Positions 8,060 to 15,087 of a DNA stretch of 39,801 bases are shown one piece after another (the stretch's first letter is position 1; each line of letters opens with the position of its first letter). Under the pieces are notes generated by a model. That model saw nothing but the letters and a program-made list of their open reading frames with translations, was not told the DNA's origin and did no database searches. Source of the stretch: Anaerolineae bacterium. GTDB lineage: Bacteria; Chloroflexota; Anaerolineae; 4572-78; J111. The stretch is taken from contig JAHDWA010000077.1 in NCBI GenBank assembly GCA_023382535.1, positions 1 to 39,801 of the forward strand. Reading direction: 5' to 3'. The translations under genes were made by a program, and so were the position numbers.

Positions 8060-9733
8060 CTACATTTCTGCTTGATAAACCACCCGCCCAGCAAAAACTG
8101 TCACCTCTACCCTGACTTCCGCTATCTCAGCAGGCGGAATCTCGAACAAATTCCGAGAAAGTACAATCATATCCGCCCATTTGCCCGGCGTGATCGTCCC
8201 CTGGACCTCCTGCTTGCCGGCCAGATAAGCCGGTCCCGATGTGTAGCCGTGAACGGCTTCGGCTACGGTGAGACGTTCTTCGGGATACCAGCCGTTGGCC
8301 GGGTGGCCGCGCTCATCCTGGCGGGTGACGGCAGCGTAAATCCCCAGCATGGGGTTAAGCGGCGCGACCGGCGCGTCGGACCCCAGCGCCAGCCGCGTGC
8401 CGTGATCCAGCAAGGAACGAAAGGCATAGGCATACCGCGACCGGTTGCCCCAAACCTTGTCGGCCGTCGGCCAATCGGTCAGCAAATGGACCGGCTGGAC
8501 CGAGGCGATGATGCCGTATTGGCTCAGACGGGGCAGGTCGTCGGGGTGGATGACCTGGACGTGTTCGATCCGATGGGGGAAGGCAGCAGGGGTGCGGAGG
8601 TGCGGAGGTGCAGAGGAGAACTTTTCTCCCCCCTGCCCCCTTGCCCCCCTGCCCCCCTGCTCAGTCGAAGGCAGCTCACTCAAAACATCCACCACCTCCC
8701 GCACCGCCAGGTCGCCAATGGCATGGATAGAGAGCGGAAAACCGGCCCGCCTGGCCTGTACGGCCAGCTCCCACAGGGCATCAGCCGGGGTAACGGAGAG
8801 GCCGTAATTGTCCGGCTCGCCCTCAAATGGCTCGATCATCCGGGCGGTGCGTGATCCCATGGTGCCGTCGGCAAAAGCTTTGAGGTGGCCCATCCACAGC
8901 CGCTCGTCGCCAAAGCCGGGCTGGAGACCCAGGGCCGCCGCTTCGGCCAGATGCTCGGCGGCAATGTTCATGTGGACGCGCAGGTTAAGTTCGCCCTGGC
9001 GGCGCAGCGCCTGGAACAGGCGGAAGGTCTGGCGGCCTTCACGCTGCACTCGCTGGTCGTGGATGCCGGTCAAGCCCAGTCGGTGAGCTTCAGCTATAGC
9101 TTCTTTGAGCCAGCCTTGCAGGGTGGCTGAGCTGGGCTTGGGCAAATGCGGCTCGATGAGCCGGATCGCGTTCCACTCGCGCAGGAGGCCGGTGGGATTG
9201 CCGTCCACGTCCCGGTCAAGGCGGCTTTCGGGCGGGTCAGGTGTTTCGCGGGTAAGGCCGGCTTGCTGCATGGCTGCGCTGTTAACCCACCAGGTGTGCA
9301 TATCCATGCGTGCCAGCACCACCGGGGTCTGTGGAGCGATGTCGTCCAACTCCGCCGCTGATGGCAGCCTGTCCCACAGATTCTCATCCCACCCCCAGCC
9401 CTGAACCCACTGGCCCGGCGCGGCCTTCTCCACCGCCTGGCGCACCCGCCGCCGGACCTCATCAAAATCGGCCACACCAAACAGGCTGACCTCCTGCCGG
9501 CGGATGGCATATTGCAGAAAGTGGACGTGGGCGTCGGTCAGGCCGGGCAGGACCAGCCGCCCCCCGGCGTCAATCCGCTGGGTAGCGCGACCAGCCAGGT
9601 TTAGGACTTCTTCATTACTGCCAACTGCTAGAATACGTCCATTGGCACAGGCAACCGCCTCCGCCCAGGGTTGGGCTGTGTCAACGGTGAAAATGCGGGC
9701 ATTGTAAAGGACTAAATCTGCTTTTTCAACCAT
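8060..9733 (-). CDS. YtcJ-like metal-dependent amidohydrolase (Amidohydro_3)
   Basis: A 557-residue cytoplasmic hydrolase of the amidohydrolase superfamily, with an N-terminal beta-sandwich (LVLYNARIFTVD) and a TIM barrel. Metal-site elements are DAHVH (His69, His71), IHAIGD, RIEHVQ and LGSDAP. The YtcJ/TIM-barrel group is often annotated as an exoenzyme-regulatory or aryl-N-carbamoyl hydrolase, but the substrate is unknown. I use the ATG at 9733, which overlaps the upstream CBS gene (AATGGTTGA) and follows GGGGGTGAG. An in-frame Gly/Gln/Arg-rich stretch of about 30 residues, encoded by octamer repeats, interrupts the protein just before RIEH. Confidence 0.88.
   Translation of the reverse strand: MVEKADLVLYNARIFTVDTAQPWAEAVACANGRILAVGSNEEVLNLAGRATQRIDAGGRLVLPGLTDAHVHFLQYAIRRQEVSLFGVADFDEVRRRVRQAVEKAAPGQWVQGWGWDENLWDRLPSAAELDDIAPQTPVVLARMDMHTWWVNSAAMQQAGLTRETPDPPESRLDRDVDGNPTGLLREWNAIRLIEPHLPKPSSATLQGWLKEAIAEAHRLGLTGIHDQRVQREGRQTFRLFQALRRQGELNLRVHMNIAAEHLAEAAALGLQPGFGDERLWMGHLKAFADGTMGSRTARMIEPFEGEPDNYGLSVTPADALWELAVQARRAGFPLSIHAIGDLAVREVVDVLSELPSTEQGGRGARGQGGEKFSSAPPHLRTPAAFPHRIEHVQVIHPDDLPRLSQYGIIASVQPVHLLTDWPTADKVWGNRSRYAYAFRSLLDHGTRLALGSDAPVAPLNPMLGIYAAVTRQDERGHPANGWYPEERLTVAEAVHGYTSGPAYLAGKQEVQGTITPGKWADMIVLSRNLFEIPPAEIAEVRVEVTVFAGRVVYQAEM
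8585..8664. repeat. Octamer-repeat palindromic element inside a coding gene
   Basis: Tandem TGCGGAGG units (about 8592-8607) lead into a perfect GGAGAA/TTCTCC hairpin at 8615-8629, then CTGCCCCC-type units to 8660. Both arms have an 8-base period. The element adds about 30 low-complexity residues in frame to the amidohydrolase. Similar C-rich repeats are usually intergenic in cyanobacteria and Chloroflexota. Confidence 0.7.
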
Positions 9734-10223
9734 TCTCACCCCCACTGCCGCCAAAATCCTCGGCCATGAGCCGGATAATGTCCGAGCGGCTGACAATACC
9801 GACCAGGCGGTCATCCTCAACCACCGGGATCGGATTCATGCGGCGGTCCACCATCAACTCGGCCAGTTCCTCGATAGTGGCGTCGGGGCTGATCGTCACC
9901 GCCGGTTCAGACATAATTTCGCGGGCGGTTGCCCCCAGCACTTTTTCCAGGCGATCGCGGTAGTGGCCGGGCATTTCCAGGGGGATCATATTGTCAAAGA
10001 TAAAAACGAAACTTGGCAGCTTAAAATGAGTGTTGCGAACGATCATGTCTAACTCGGTAACGACGCCAACGACGTAATTATCCGAGTTAACCACCGGCAA
10101 GCCGCTGATATGATATTGCGACATGAGCCGGGCGATCTCGTCAACCCGGGTGTCGGGCTGCACGGCCCTTACTTCTTTGGTCATAATATCGCCAATACGG
10201 CGTTGTTGAGAACTTTCACTCAT
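9726..10223 (-). CDS. CBS-domain pair protein
   Basis: A 165-residue cytoplasmic protein made of two CBS domains (about 10-65 and 100-158), the fold that binds adenosyl nucleotides such as AMP, ATP or SAM and senses energy state. Motifs include IMTKEVRAVQPDTRVDE and the matching IMSEPAVTISPDATIEE, each followed by a PVV strand. Between them lies a hydrophobic linker (LPSFVFIFDNMIPLEMPG), a feature seen in several CBS-pair proteins. GGGAG precedes the ATG. Its stop overlaps the start of the amidohydrolase gene, so the two are co-translated, and the CBS protein may regulate that enzyme. This link is inference. Confidence 0.88.
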   Translation of the reverse strand: MSESSQQRRIGDIMTKEVRAVQPDTRVDEIARLMSQYHISGLPVVNSDNYVVGVVTELDMIVRNTHFKLPSFVFIFDNMIPLEMPGHYRDRLEKVLGATAREIMSEPAVTISPDATIEELAELMVDRRMNPIPVVEDDRLVGIVSRSDIIRLMAEDFGGSGGENG

Positions 10224-10352
10224 GGTTATTTACTCCCTGATGCGCAGATATAAGGTATGACGATTATACACGCCTCACGATGGGGGGACAACATCATGGC
10301 AAGACAGCTCAAGTTTTAACCTTAAAAAGGGTAGAGGCGATTTAAACCTATC

Positions 10353-10381
10353 TTGACAATTTAAAAATTTTGAATTATATT
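10353..10381 (+). promoter_or_regulatory. Strong sigma70-type promoter of the catabolic regulator
   Basis: A perfect TTGACA (10353-10358), a 17-base AT-rich spacer and TATATT (10376-10381). Transcription would start near 10388, immediately before the operator palindrome. Confidence 0.7.
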
Positions 10382-10390
10382 ATATTATGG

Positions 10391-10419
10391 TGGTCAGACC
10401 AGTCTGACCAGACAGACCA
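10391..10419. promoter_or_regulatory. FadR/GntR-type operator, three half-sites
   Basis: TGGTCAGAC and GTCTGACCA form 9-base perfect arms around CA (10391-10410), followed by a third half-site, GACAGACCA (10411-10419). The TGGTC-N-GACCA pattern is the typical recognition form of FadR-family GntR regulators. Lying over the transcription start, it fits autorepression relieved by a ligand. Confidence 0.65.
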
Positions 10420-10460
10420 TTTCATTATCGAAGTGTTCGGACCGTCAATGAGGCAGGAAC

Positions 10461-11168
10461 TTGTTGTACTCCACTCTCAAACTCAGCGTTGCTGATGAAA
10501 CCGTCGAACAAATTGCCGAAATGATTCGGGCTGGCGCCTATGCGCCGGGAGACCGCCTGCCCAGCGAGCGAAAATTGGTAGAGCAGTTGAAGGTGGGCCG
10601 GACTTCGGTGCGCGAGGCCATGCGCCGGCTGGAAACGATGGGCCTGGTCGAGTCCCGTCAGGGGCGGGGCAACTTTGTCAAAGATCCAAGCAGCGAAGTC
10701 ATCCAGGCCAGTTTGCTCCCCCACGCCCTGGCCAATAAAGAGACCCTGGAAAAGTTATTTGACTTACGCGAGATTATCGAAGTCGAAGCCGCGGCGAGAG
10801 CGGCCAAACGGGCCAGCGCCGGCCAGATTGCGGCTATGAAAAAGTGGCTACAAACGGTCGAAACCAACGTGGCCCGGGAAGATGCCGCCGGGTTAATTGT
10901 GGCCGATGTCGAATTTCACCGCCAGATTATTATTGCCACCGGCAACGATATCCTGGTTAACCTCATGGATAGTATTGTAGACCTGCTGCGTGAAATGCGC
11001 TATGACAGCACCCACATCCCTGAGCTGCTGCCTCAGATCGTCGGCGGGCACCGGGCGATTATGGCCGCCATCGAAGCGGGTGACCCCGAGGCTGCCCGGC
11101 TGGCTATGCGCGACCATTTGGCAGCAGTTGGGGCGCGCGTCAAAAATTTCTGGACGGAAAAAGGGTGA
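10461..11168 (+). CDS. FadR-family (FCD) GntR transcriptional regulator
   Basis: A 235-residue regulator. The N-terminal GntR winged helix (about 8-75) has the signature LPSERKLVEQLKVGRTSVREA and the wing GLVESRQGRGNFV. The C-terminal all-helical FCD ligand domain (about 85-225) includes LREIIEVEAA and metal-binding-type His positions (DVEFHRQI, VGGHRAI, MRDHL). Such proteins bind small carboxylates or sugars and release DNA. The start is TTG at 10461 or 10464, since no in-frame ATG fits. It stands first in the large rightward cluster behind a strong promoter and matching operator, so it probably controls itself and the cluster. Confidence 0.9.
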   Translation: MLYSTLKLSVADETVEQIAEMIRAGAYAPGDRLPSERKLVEQLKVGRTSVREAMRRLETMGLVESRQGRGNFVKDPSSEVIQASLLPHALANKETLEKLFDLREIIEVEAAARAAKRASAGQIAAMKKWLQTVETNVAREDAAGLIVADVEFHRQIIIATGNDILVNLMDSIVDLLREMRYDSTHIPELLPQIVGGHRAIMAAIEAGDPEAARLAMRDHLAAVGARVKNFWTEKG

Positions 11169-11174
11169 TAAATC

Positions 11175-11242
11175 TAACCACAGATTTCACGGATTACACG
11201 GAAGTAAGGAAAAATTCGTAAAATCTGTGTAATCCGTGGTTA
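11175..11242. repeat. Short inverted repeat (CACGGATTACAC family)
   Basis: CACGGATTACAC (11188-11199) and GTGTAATCCGTG (11227-11238) are perfect 12-base arms; the flanks TAACCAC/GTGGTTA extend the similarity. It separates the regulator from the first amidohydrolase. The sequence resembles an interspersed repeat seen in many environmental genomes. Confidence 0.7.
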
Positions 11243-11260
11243 AGGAAACAGGAGAAAATC

Positions 11261-12121
11261 ATGCCAACGCCAATTATTGATTGCATCACTCACATTAGCC
11301 AGACCGCCGACGATGTCATCGGCTGGGGGCCGCGTTTTCTGGCCGAGGATTTGCTGGCCCAGATGGACGCGCCCCGCCGGGTGTTAGGGCAGCCGGCCCG
11401 GATTGACAAAGCCGTTGTCTTTCCGGCTTTGGGGCTGACCGTGCCCACCTCGACCCTCTCATTTGATGAGCAGCATCGCTATGTCGTTGAAAGCGTAAAT
11501 AGGTATCCTGACCGGTTCATCGGCGGTATCATTATTCACGCCCGGCTGTGGAGCGACGGGGTCAAGGCGGCGATCCGGCGCATGGTCAGGGAACAGGGTT
11601 TCAAAATGTTTTATATTCACCCTTCACTGCACAAGTACTGGCTGCCGATTCAGACTCCCAGCGAAGGCGAGGGGTCCAAACAGATGCTGTATCCCATCTT
11701 TGAAACGGCGCAGGAGTTGAACGTTCCCGTTTTGGTCCATACCGGCGAGCAGCCCTACGCCGTCCCGGCCACCGCCGACTTTACGGCCAGTGCCTTTCCA
11801 GAGATCAATTTTATTTTGGCGCACCTCGGCACGCAGGGCGAGATGTTCACGGTCGAGTCGGTGCTGGTTGCCCAGCGCCACCCGAATGTTTACCTGGAAA
11901 CCAGTTTTGCCATGCCCCACATGTTGATTGAAGCAGTCCATTCGCTCGGCCCCGATCGAGTCATTTTTGGCAGCAACTGCCCGCCCCTGGAACCCACCCA
12001 GCAGCTCATGAATGTTGAAGAGGCGCTGACTCTGGAACCGCCGATCGGTATGAGTCTGCCGGTTGAAGGAGTCCACAAGGTTATGGGCGGCAACCTGGCG
12101 AAATTGTTGGGGCTTTCGTAG
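11261..12121 (+). CDS. COG2159-type amidohydrolase paralogue with altered metal site
   Basis: A 286-residue TIM-barrel protein of the Amidohydro_2/ACMSD-like family, whose members hydrolyse or decarboxylate small cyclic acids. It aligns along its whole length with the next gene (shared GWGP, LAQM/IAMM, YPIFE, VPVLVH). However, two of the five usual metal or catalytic positions differ. The first His of HxH is Ile9 (IIDCITHIS), and the late Asp is Asn239 (FGSNCPP). His11, His160 and His188 remain. It may bind metal differently or be a non-catalytic partner of its paralogue. GGAGAAAATC precedes the ATG. Confidence 0.85.
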   Translation: MPTPIIDCITHISQTADDVIGWGPRFLAEDLLAQMDAPRRVLGQPARIDKAVVFPALGLTVPTSTLSFDEQHRYVVESVNRYPDRFIGGIIIHARLWSDGVKAAIRRMVREQGFKMFYIHPSLHKYWLPIQTPSEGEGSKQMLYPIFETAQELNVPVLVHTGEQPYAVPATADFTASAFPEINFILAHLGTQGEMFTVESVLVAQRHPNVYLETSFAMPHMLIEAVHSLGPDRVIFGSNCPPLEPTQQLMNVEEALTLEPPIGMSLPVEGVHKVMGGNLAKLLGLS

Positions 12122-12144
12122 GACAAGCTGTCAGCTTGTCCTAC
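12118..12144. repeat. Perfect 27-bp palindrome between the amidohydrolase genes
   Basis: Thirteen-base arms (GTAGGACAAGCTG and its complement) around a single T. It includes the stop codon of the first amidohydrolase. It would form a very stable hairpin but lacks a T-run, so it is more likely an interspersed palindrome or mRNA-stabilising element than a terminator. Confidence 0.75.
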
Positions 12145-12171
12145 ATAAAATTTAGGGAAAGGATTATCATC

Positions 12172-13032
12172 GTGAACTATAGAGTCATTGATCCACACTG
12201 CCATATTATTCCGCATCGCGAGCCGGTGTGGGGCTGGGGGCCAAAATTCACCGTCGAGCAGTTGATTGCTATGATGGACAAAGGCTACGAGGTGATGGGT
12301 GAAATCAAGCGGGTGGAAGAGGCGGTCGTGATGACCGGCCTGGGGTTAACCTCGGTGGACCATCGCAGCCTGACCGAAGCGCACCAATATGTCCTGGAGA
12401 GTATCAAAAAGTACCCGGAGCGGCTTTACTTTAACCCGGTCATCAATCCCCGTGCCTGGGTGCCCGACCAACTCGATGTGATCCGCGCCTGGAAAGATGA
12501 GTACAATGTCCGTATGCTGAAGCTGCACCCCAGCATGCATAATTATATGCTGCCTTCCTACAGCCCCTTCCCCAGCGAGGAAAGCAGGAAGATGATCTAC
12601 CCCGTCTTTGAGCTGGCCCAGGAGCTTGACGTGCCGGTGATGATCCACATGGGCGAGTCGCCCTACTCTCTGCCGGCCCAGATTGCACCGGTCGCCGAAG
12701 CTTTTCCGGCTGTGCCGATCCTCTGCGCCCACTCCGGGGCCAACAACGTGCCCAGCAACGCCTGGGACGCCATCTTGCTGGCCCGGACCCACGATAACGT
12801 TTACCTGGGCACCAGTTGGGTCCAGATGCCGGAGCTGGTCCAGATGTATTATGCTATCGGCCCCGGTAAGGTCGTCTACGAGAGCGACTGCTCGCCGCAG
12901 GCCATGGGGCAGACCCTGCGCATGGTGACCAATTTGCACCTGCCGCCACCGCTCGGCGTGGGCGCTTCAAAGGATGAAGTCTATATGATGATCGGCCGTA
13001 ATGCGGCCGAGTTGTGTAAAATCCCTTATTAA
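12172..13032 (+). CDS. COG2159-type metal-dependent amidohydrolase/decarboxylase
   Basis: A TIM-barrel enzyme of the Amidohydro_2 family with a complete metal site: His9-x-His11 (IDPHCHII), His159 (VMIH), His187 (LCAHSG) and Asp239 (YESDCSP). I place the start at GTG 12172, behind AGGGAAAGGA. This gives 286 residues, the same length as the adjacent paralogue, whereas an upstream TTG would lie within the palindrome. Family members hydrolyse lactones or amides or decarboxylate aromatic acids (ACMSD, gamma-resorcylate decarboxylase). With a molybdenum hydroxylase and UbiD enzyme downstream, a role in ring-acid degradation is likely, but the substrate is unknown. Confidence 0.88.
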   Translation: MNYRVIDPHCHIIPHREPVWGWGPKFTVEQLIAMMDKGYEVMGEIKRVEEAVVMTGLGLTSVDHRSLTEAHQYVLESIKKYPERLYFNPVINPRAWVPDQLDVIRAWKDEYNVRMLKLHPSMHNYMLPSYSPFPSEESRKMIYPVFELAQELDVPVMIHMGESPYSLPAQIAPVAEAFPAVPILCAHSGANNVPSNAWDAILLARTHDNVYLGTSWVQMPELVQMYYAIGPGKVVYESDCSPQAMGQTLRMVTNLHLPPPLGVGASKDEVYMMIGRNAAELCKIPY

Positions 13033-13049
13033 GCGGGAGTTTTCACAAG

Positions 13050-13913
13050 ATGAGGCCCTTTGAATATTTTGAACCGTCAACCCTGGCCGACGCCGTAGCT
13101 CTGCTGGAGCGTTACAACGGGCAGGCCAGCCTGCTGGCCGGGGGCACCGATCTGCTGGTCGAAATTAAGGAACAGCTCAAACAGCCCGATTACGTCATCA
13201 ATATCAAAAAGATTCCCGACCTGGACTGCCTGGCCTACGACGAGGTCGAGGGACTGCGGATTGGCGCTTTGGTCACGGTCCGCCGGATCGAAACCTCGCC
13301 GCTGGTGCAGGCAAAGTATGCCGGCCTGGCCCAGGCCGCCCGCGATTTAGCCTCAATCCAGGTGCGCTGCCGGGCCACCGTCGCCGGCAACATCTGCCGG
13401 GCGTCTCCCTCGGCCGACACGCTGCCGCCGTTAATCGCCGACGGCGCTGCGGTGCAGGTGTTTGGCCCGCAGGGGGAACGCGCCATCCTCCTGGAAGAGT
13501 TCTTTACCGGCCCCGGCAAAACGGTGATGGCGCGAGATGAAGTGCTGACCGAGATTACCCTACCGCCTCCACCCTCTCATACCGGCAAGGTATACCTCAA
13601 GCACGGCCGGCGCAAGGCCATGGAACTGGCCACGGTCAGCGTGGCCGTGACCCTGACCCTGGCCGGAGAGGTCTGCCAGGAGATTCGGATTGCCCTCGGC
13701 GCGGTGGCCCCGACGCCCCTTCGCGCCCGGCAGGCTGAGGCGGTTCTGCGCGGCAGAGTGATTGACGATGCGGCCATCAGTGCCGCCGCCCAGGCTGCCC
13801 AGGCCGAGTCGCGCCCGATCAGCGATATCCGCAGCAGCGCCGAGTACCGGCGCGAGATGGTACGGGTGTTAACCACACGGGCTGTGCAGCAGGCGGTTGA
13901 GGCAGCCAGGTGA
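13050..13913 (+). CDS. Molybdenum hydroxylase FAD subunit (CoxM/XdhB-like)
   Basis: A 287-residue FAD-binding subunit of a xanthine dehydrogenase-family enzyme. It carries electrons from the Fe-S subunit to the final acceptor. The FAD motifs are LAGGTDLL (about 29-36) and TVAGNICRASPSADTLPPL (about 111-129), followed by the CO_deh_flav_C domain. Length is typical for the separate medium subunit. It starts 17 bases after the amidohydrolase stop and is followed by the [2Fe-2S] subunit, the usual order medium-small-large. Confidence 0.93.
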   Translation: MRPFEYFEPSTLADAVALLERYNGQASLLAGGTDLLVEIKEQLKQPDYVINIKKIPDLDCLAYDEVEGLRIGALVTVRRIETSPLVQAKYAGLAQAARDLASIQVRCRATVAGNICRASPSADTLPPLIADGAAVQVFGPQGERAILLEEFFTGPGKTVMARDEVLTEITLPPPPSHTGKVYLKHGRRKAMELATVSVAVTLTLAGEVCQEIRIALGAVAPTPLRARQAEAVLRGRVIDDAAISAAAQAAQAESRPISDIRSSAEYRREMVRVLTTRAVQQAVEAAR

Positions 13914-13930
13914 GGAGAGGAGGAATTGCC

Positions 13931-13948
13931 AATTGACAATTGTCAATT
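13931..13948. repeat. Perfect 18-bp palindrome AATTGACAATTGTCAATT
   Basis: A self-complementary sequence between the FAD and Fe-S subunit genes, just before the Shine-Dalgarno region of the latter. It resembles a common interspersed repeat. Confidence 0.7.
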
Positions 13949-13963
13949 ATCAAGGGGTAGGTG

Positions 13964-14440
13964 ATGAAACGAGTTATCAATGTAACGATCAATGGAGAAT
14001 TGCATGAGTTGGCTGTCGAGCCGTACCGCAGCCTGCTGGATGTCTTGCGCAACGAGGCCGGGCTGACCGGTACCAAAAAAGGCTGCGATGTGGGCGACTG
14101 CGGGGCGTGTACGGTGATTTTGAACGGCCAGCCGGTTAACGCCTGCCTGGTGTTAGGCGTCGAGGCCGACGGTGGGGAGATTGAGACCATCGAGGGGCTG
14201 GCCGAGATGACCGAGAACGGCTTGCGCCTCCATCCCCTGCAAGAGAATTTTTTGCGGCTGGGCGCGGCCCAGTGCGGCTTTTGCACGCCAGGGATGATTA
14301 TGGCAGCCAAGGCCCTGCTGGATGAAAATCCCCACCCCACTGAGGCCGACATCCGGTTTGCCATCGCCGGGAATATCTGCCGCTGCACCGGCTTTATCAA
14401 GATTATTGAAGCGATTGCGGCAGCGGCAAGCGAGGCGTAG
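13964..14440 (+). CDS. Molybdenum hydroxylase [2Fe-2S] subunit (CoxS/XdhC-like)
   Basis: A 158-residue electron-transfer subunit with two [2Fe-2S] clusters. The plant-ferredoxin-type N-terminal cluster is ligated by the cysteines of KGCDVGDCGACTV plus the Cys in NACL. The C-terminal helical cluster uses CGFCTPG and GNICRCTGF. All eight cysteines are present. ATG 13964 follows AAGGGG and is preferred over the adjacent GTG at 13961. It works with the FAD subunit upstream and the molybdopterin subunit downstream, though a foreign-looking gene separates it from the latter. Confidence 0.94.
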   Translation: MKRVINVTINGELHELAVEPYRSLLDVLRNEAGLTGTKKGCDVGDCGACTVILNGQPVNACLVLGVEADGGEIETIEGLAEMTENGLRLHPLQENFLRLGAAQCGFCTPGMIMAAKALLDENPHPTEADIRFAIAGNICRCTGFIKIIEAIAAAASEA

Positions 14441-14447
14441 GTAGAAC

Positions 14448-14493
14448 GCAGATTTGCGCAGAGAAATTTATAAAAAATTTAGTGGAAATCTGC
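14448..14493. repeat. Short inverted repeat GCAGATTT/AAATCTGC
   Basis: Eight-base perfect arms at 14448-14455 and 14486-14493 flank an AT-rich centre, directly after the Fe-S subunit stop. It marks the left edge of the AT-rich segment inserted in the hydroxylase operon. Confidence 0.5.
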
Positions 14494-14532
14494 AGTGGAT
14501 GCTGTTTTCAATTACTATCCATCCAGAACAGT

Positions 14533-15036
14533 ATGACATTTTTCTTGGTTCTCTTTTTTTACATTGGACTTCTGCTGTTTTTACTATTACCTATACTTTT
14601 ATCTATCATCCTATGGAAAAAGAACCGTGTCTACGCTCTGCTAGTACTTTCAATTCTACCTTTCCTATGTGGGTTAATATGCGTGTTTTTCGACGGATAT
14701 TATCTTCCTTTTAAGCCTTGCCGACCATTTACCTATCCTGATAAACAGGTAAAAGCTACAGAGGGAGAAATTTACTCACAAATCACAGCAGACCCTTTAG
14801 CCGTCGTATTATCCTTTTATGATGAACAACTCACACCTCAGCCATCCACTAGAAGTGGTGTGTGGGTTAAAGAAAAACAAGGTTTACAGTATCTATACAA
14901 GTGTACCAGTGTAGATATAAATGGGAGTACAACCGAGACAGGCTGTATTTATGTCAATGAGGACGAGCAGGGAACTCATATCAGAACTAACTTTTTACGT
15001 TCAGAAGGTGGAAGTTGGGCGTGTCCTCGCCGTTAG
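14533..15036 (+). CDS. AT-rich hypothetical membrane protein inserted in the operon
   Basis: A protein of about 167 residues from the ATG at 14533 (an upstream in-frame ATG at 14482 would give 184). Two strong hydrophobic helices at the N-terminus (FFLVLFFYIGLLLFLLLPIL, and ALLVLSILPFLCGLICVFF) are followed by a soluble domain of about 110 residues with several cysteines, probably extracytoplasmic. I recognise no family. Codon use and base composition are far more AT-rich than the genes on both sides. It lies between subunits that are normally adjacent, so recent insertion is likely. No clear ribosome-binding site is visible, which weakens the case that it is expressed. Confidence 0.55.
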   Translation: MTFFLVLFFYIGLLLFLLLPILLSIILWKKNRVYALLVLSILPFLCGLICVFFDGYYLPFKPCRPFTYPDKQVKATEGEIYSQITADPLAVVLSFYDEQLTPQPSTRSGVWVKEKQGLQYLYKCTSVDINGSTTETGCIYVNEDEQGTHIRTNFLRSEGGSWACPRR

Positions 15037-15087
15037 GATCACAGAAAGTTGGTTGCCAAAAGTGCAAGCATTATGCAAGGAGTTGAG

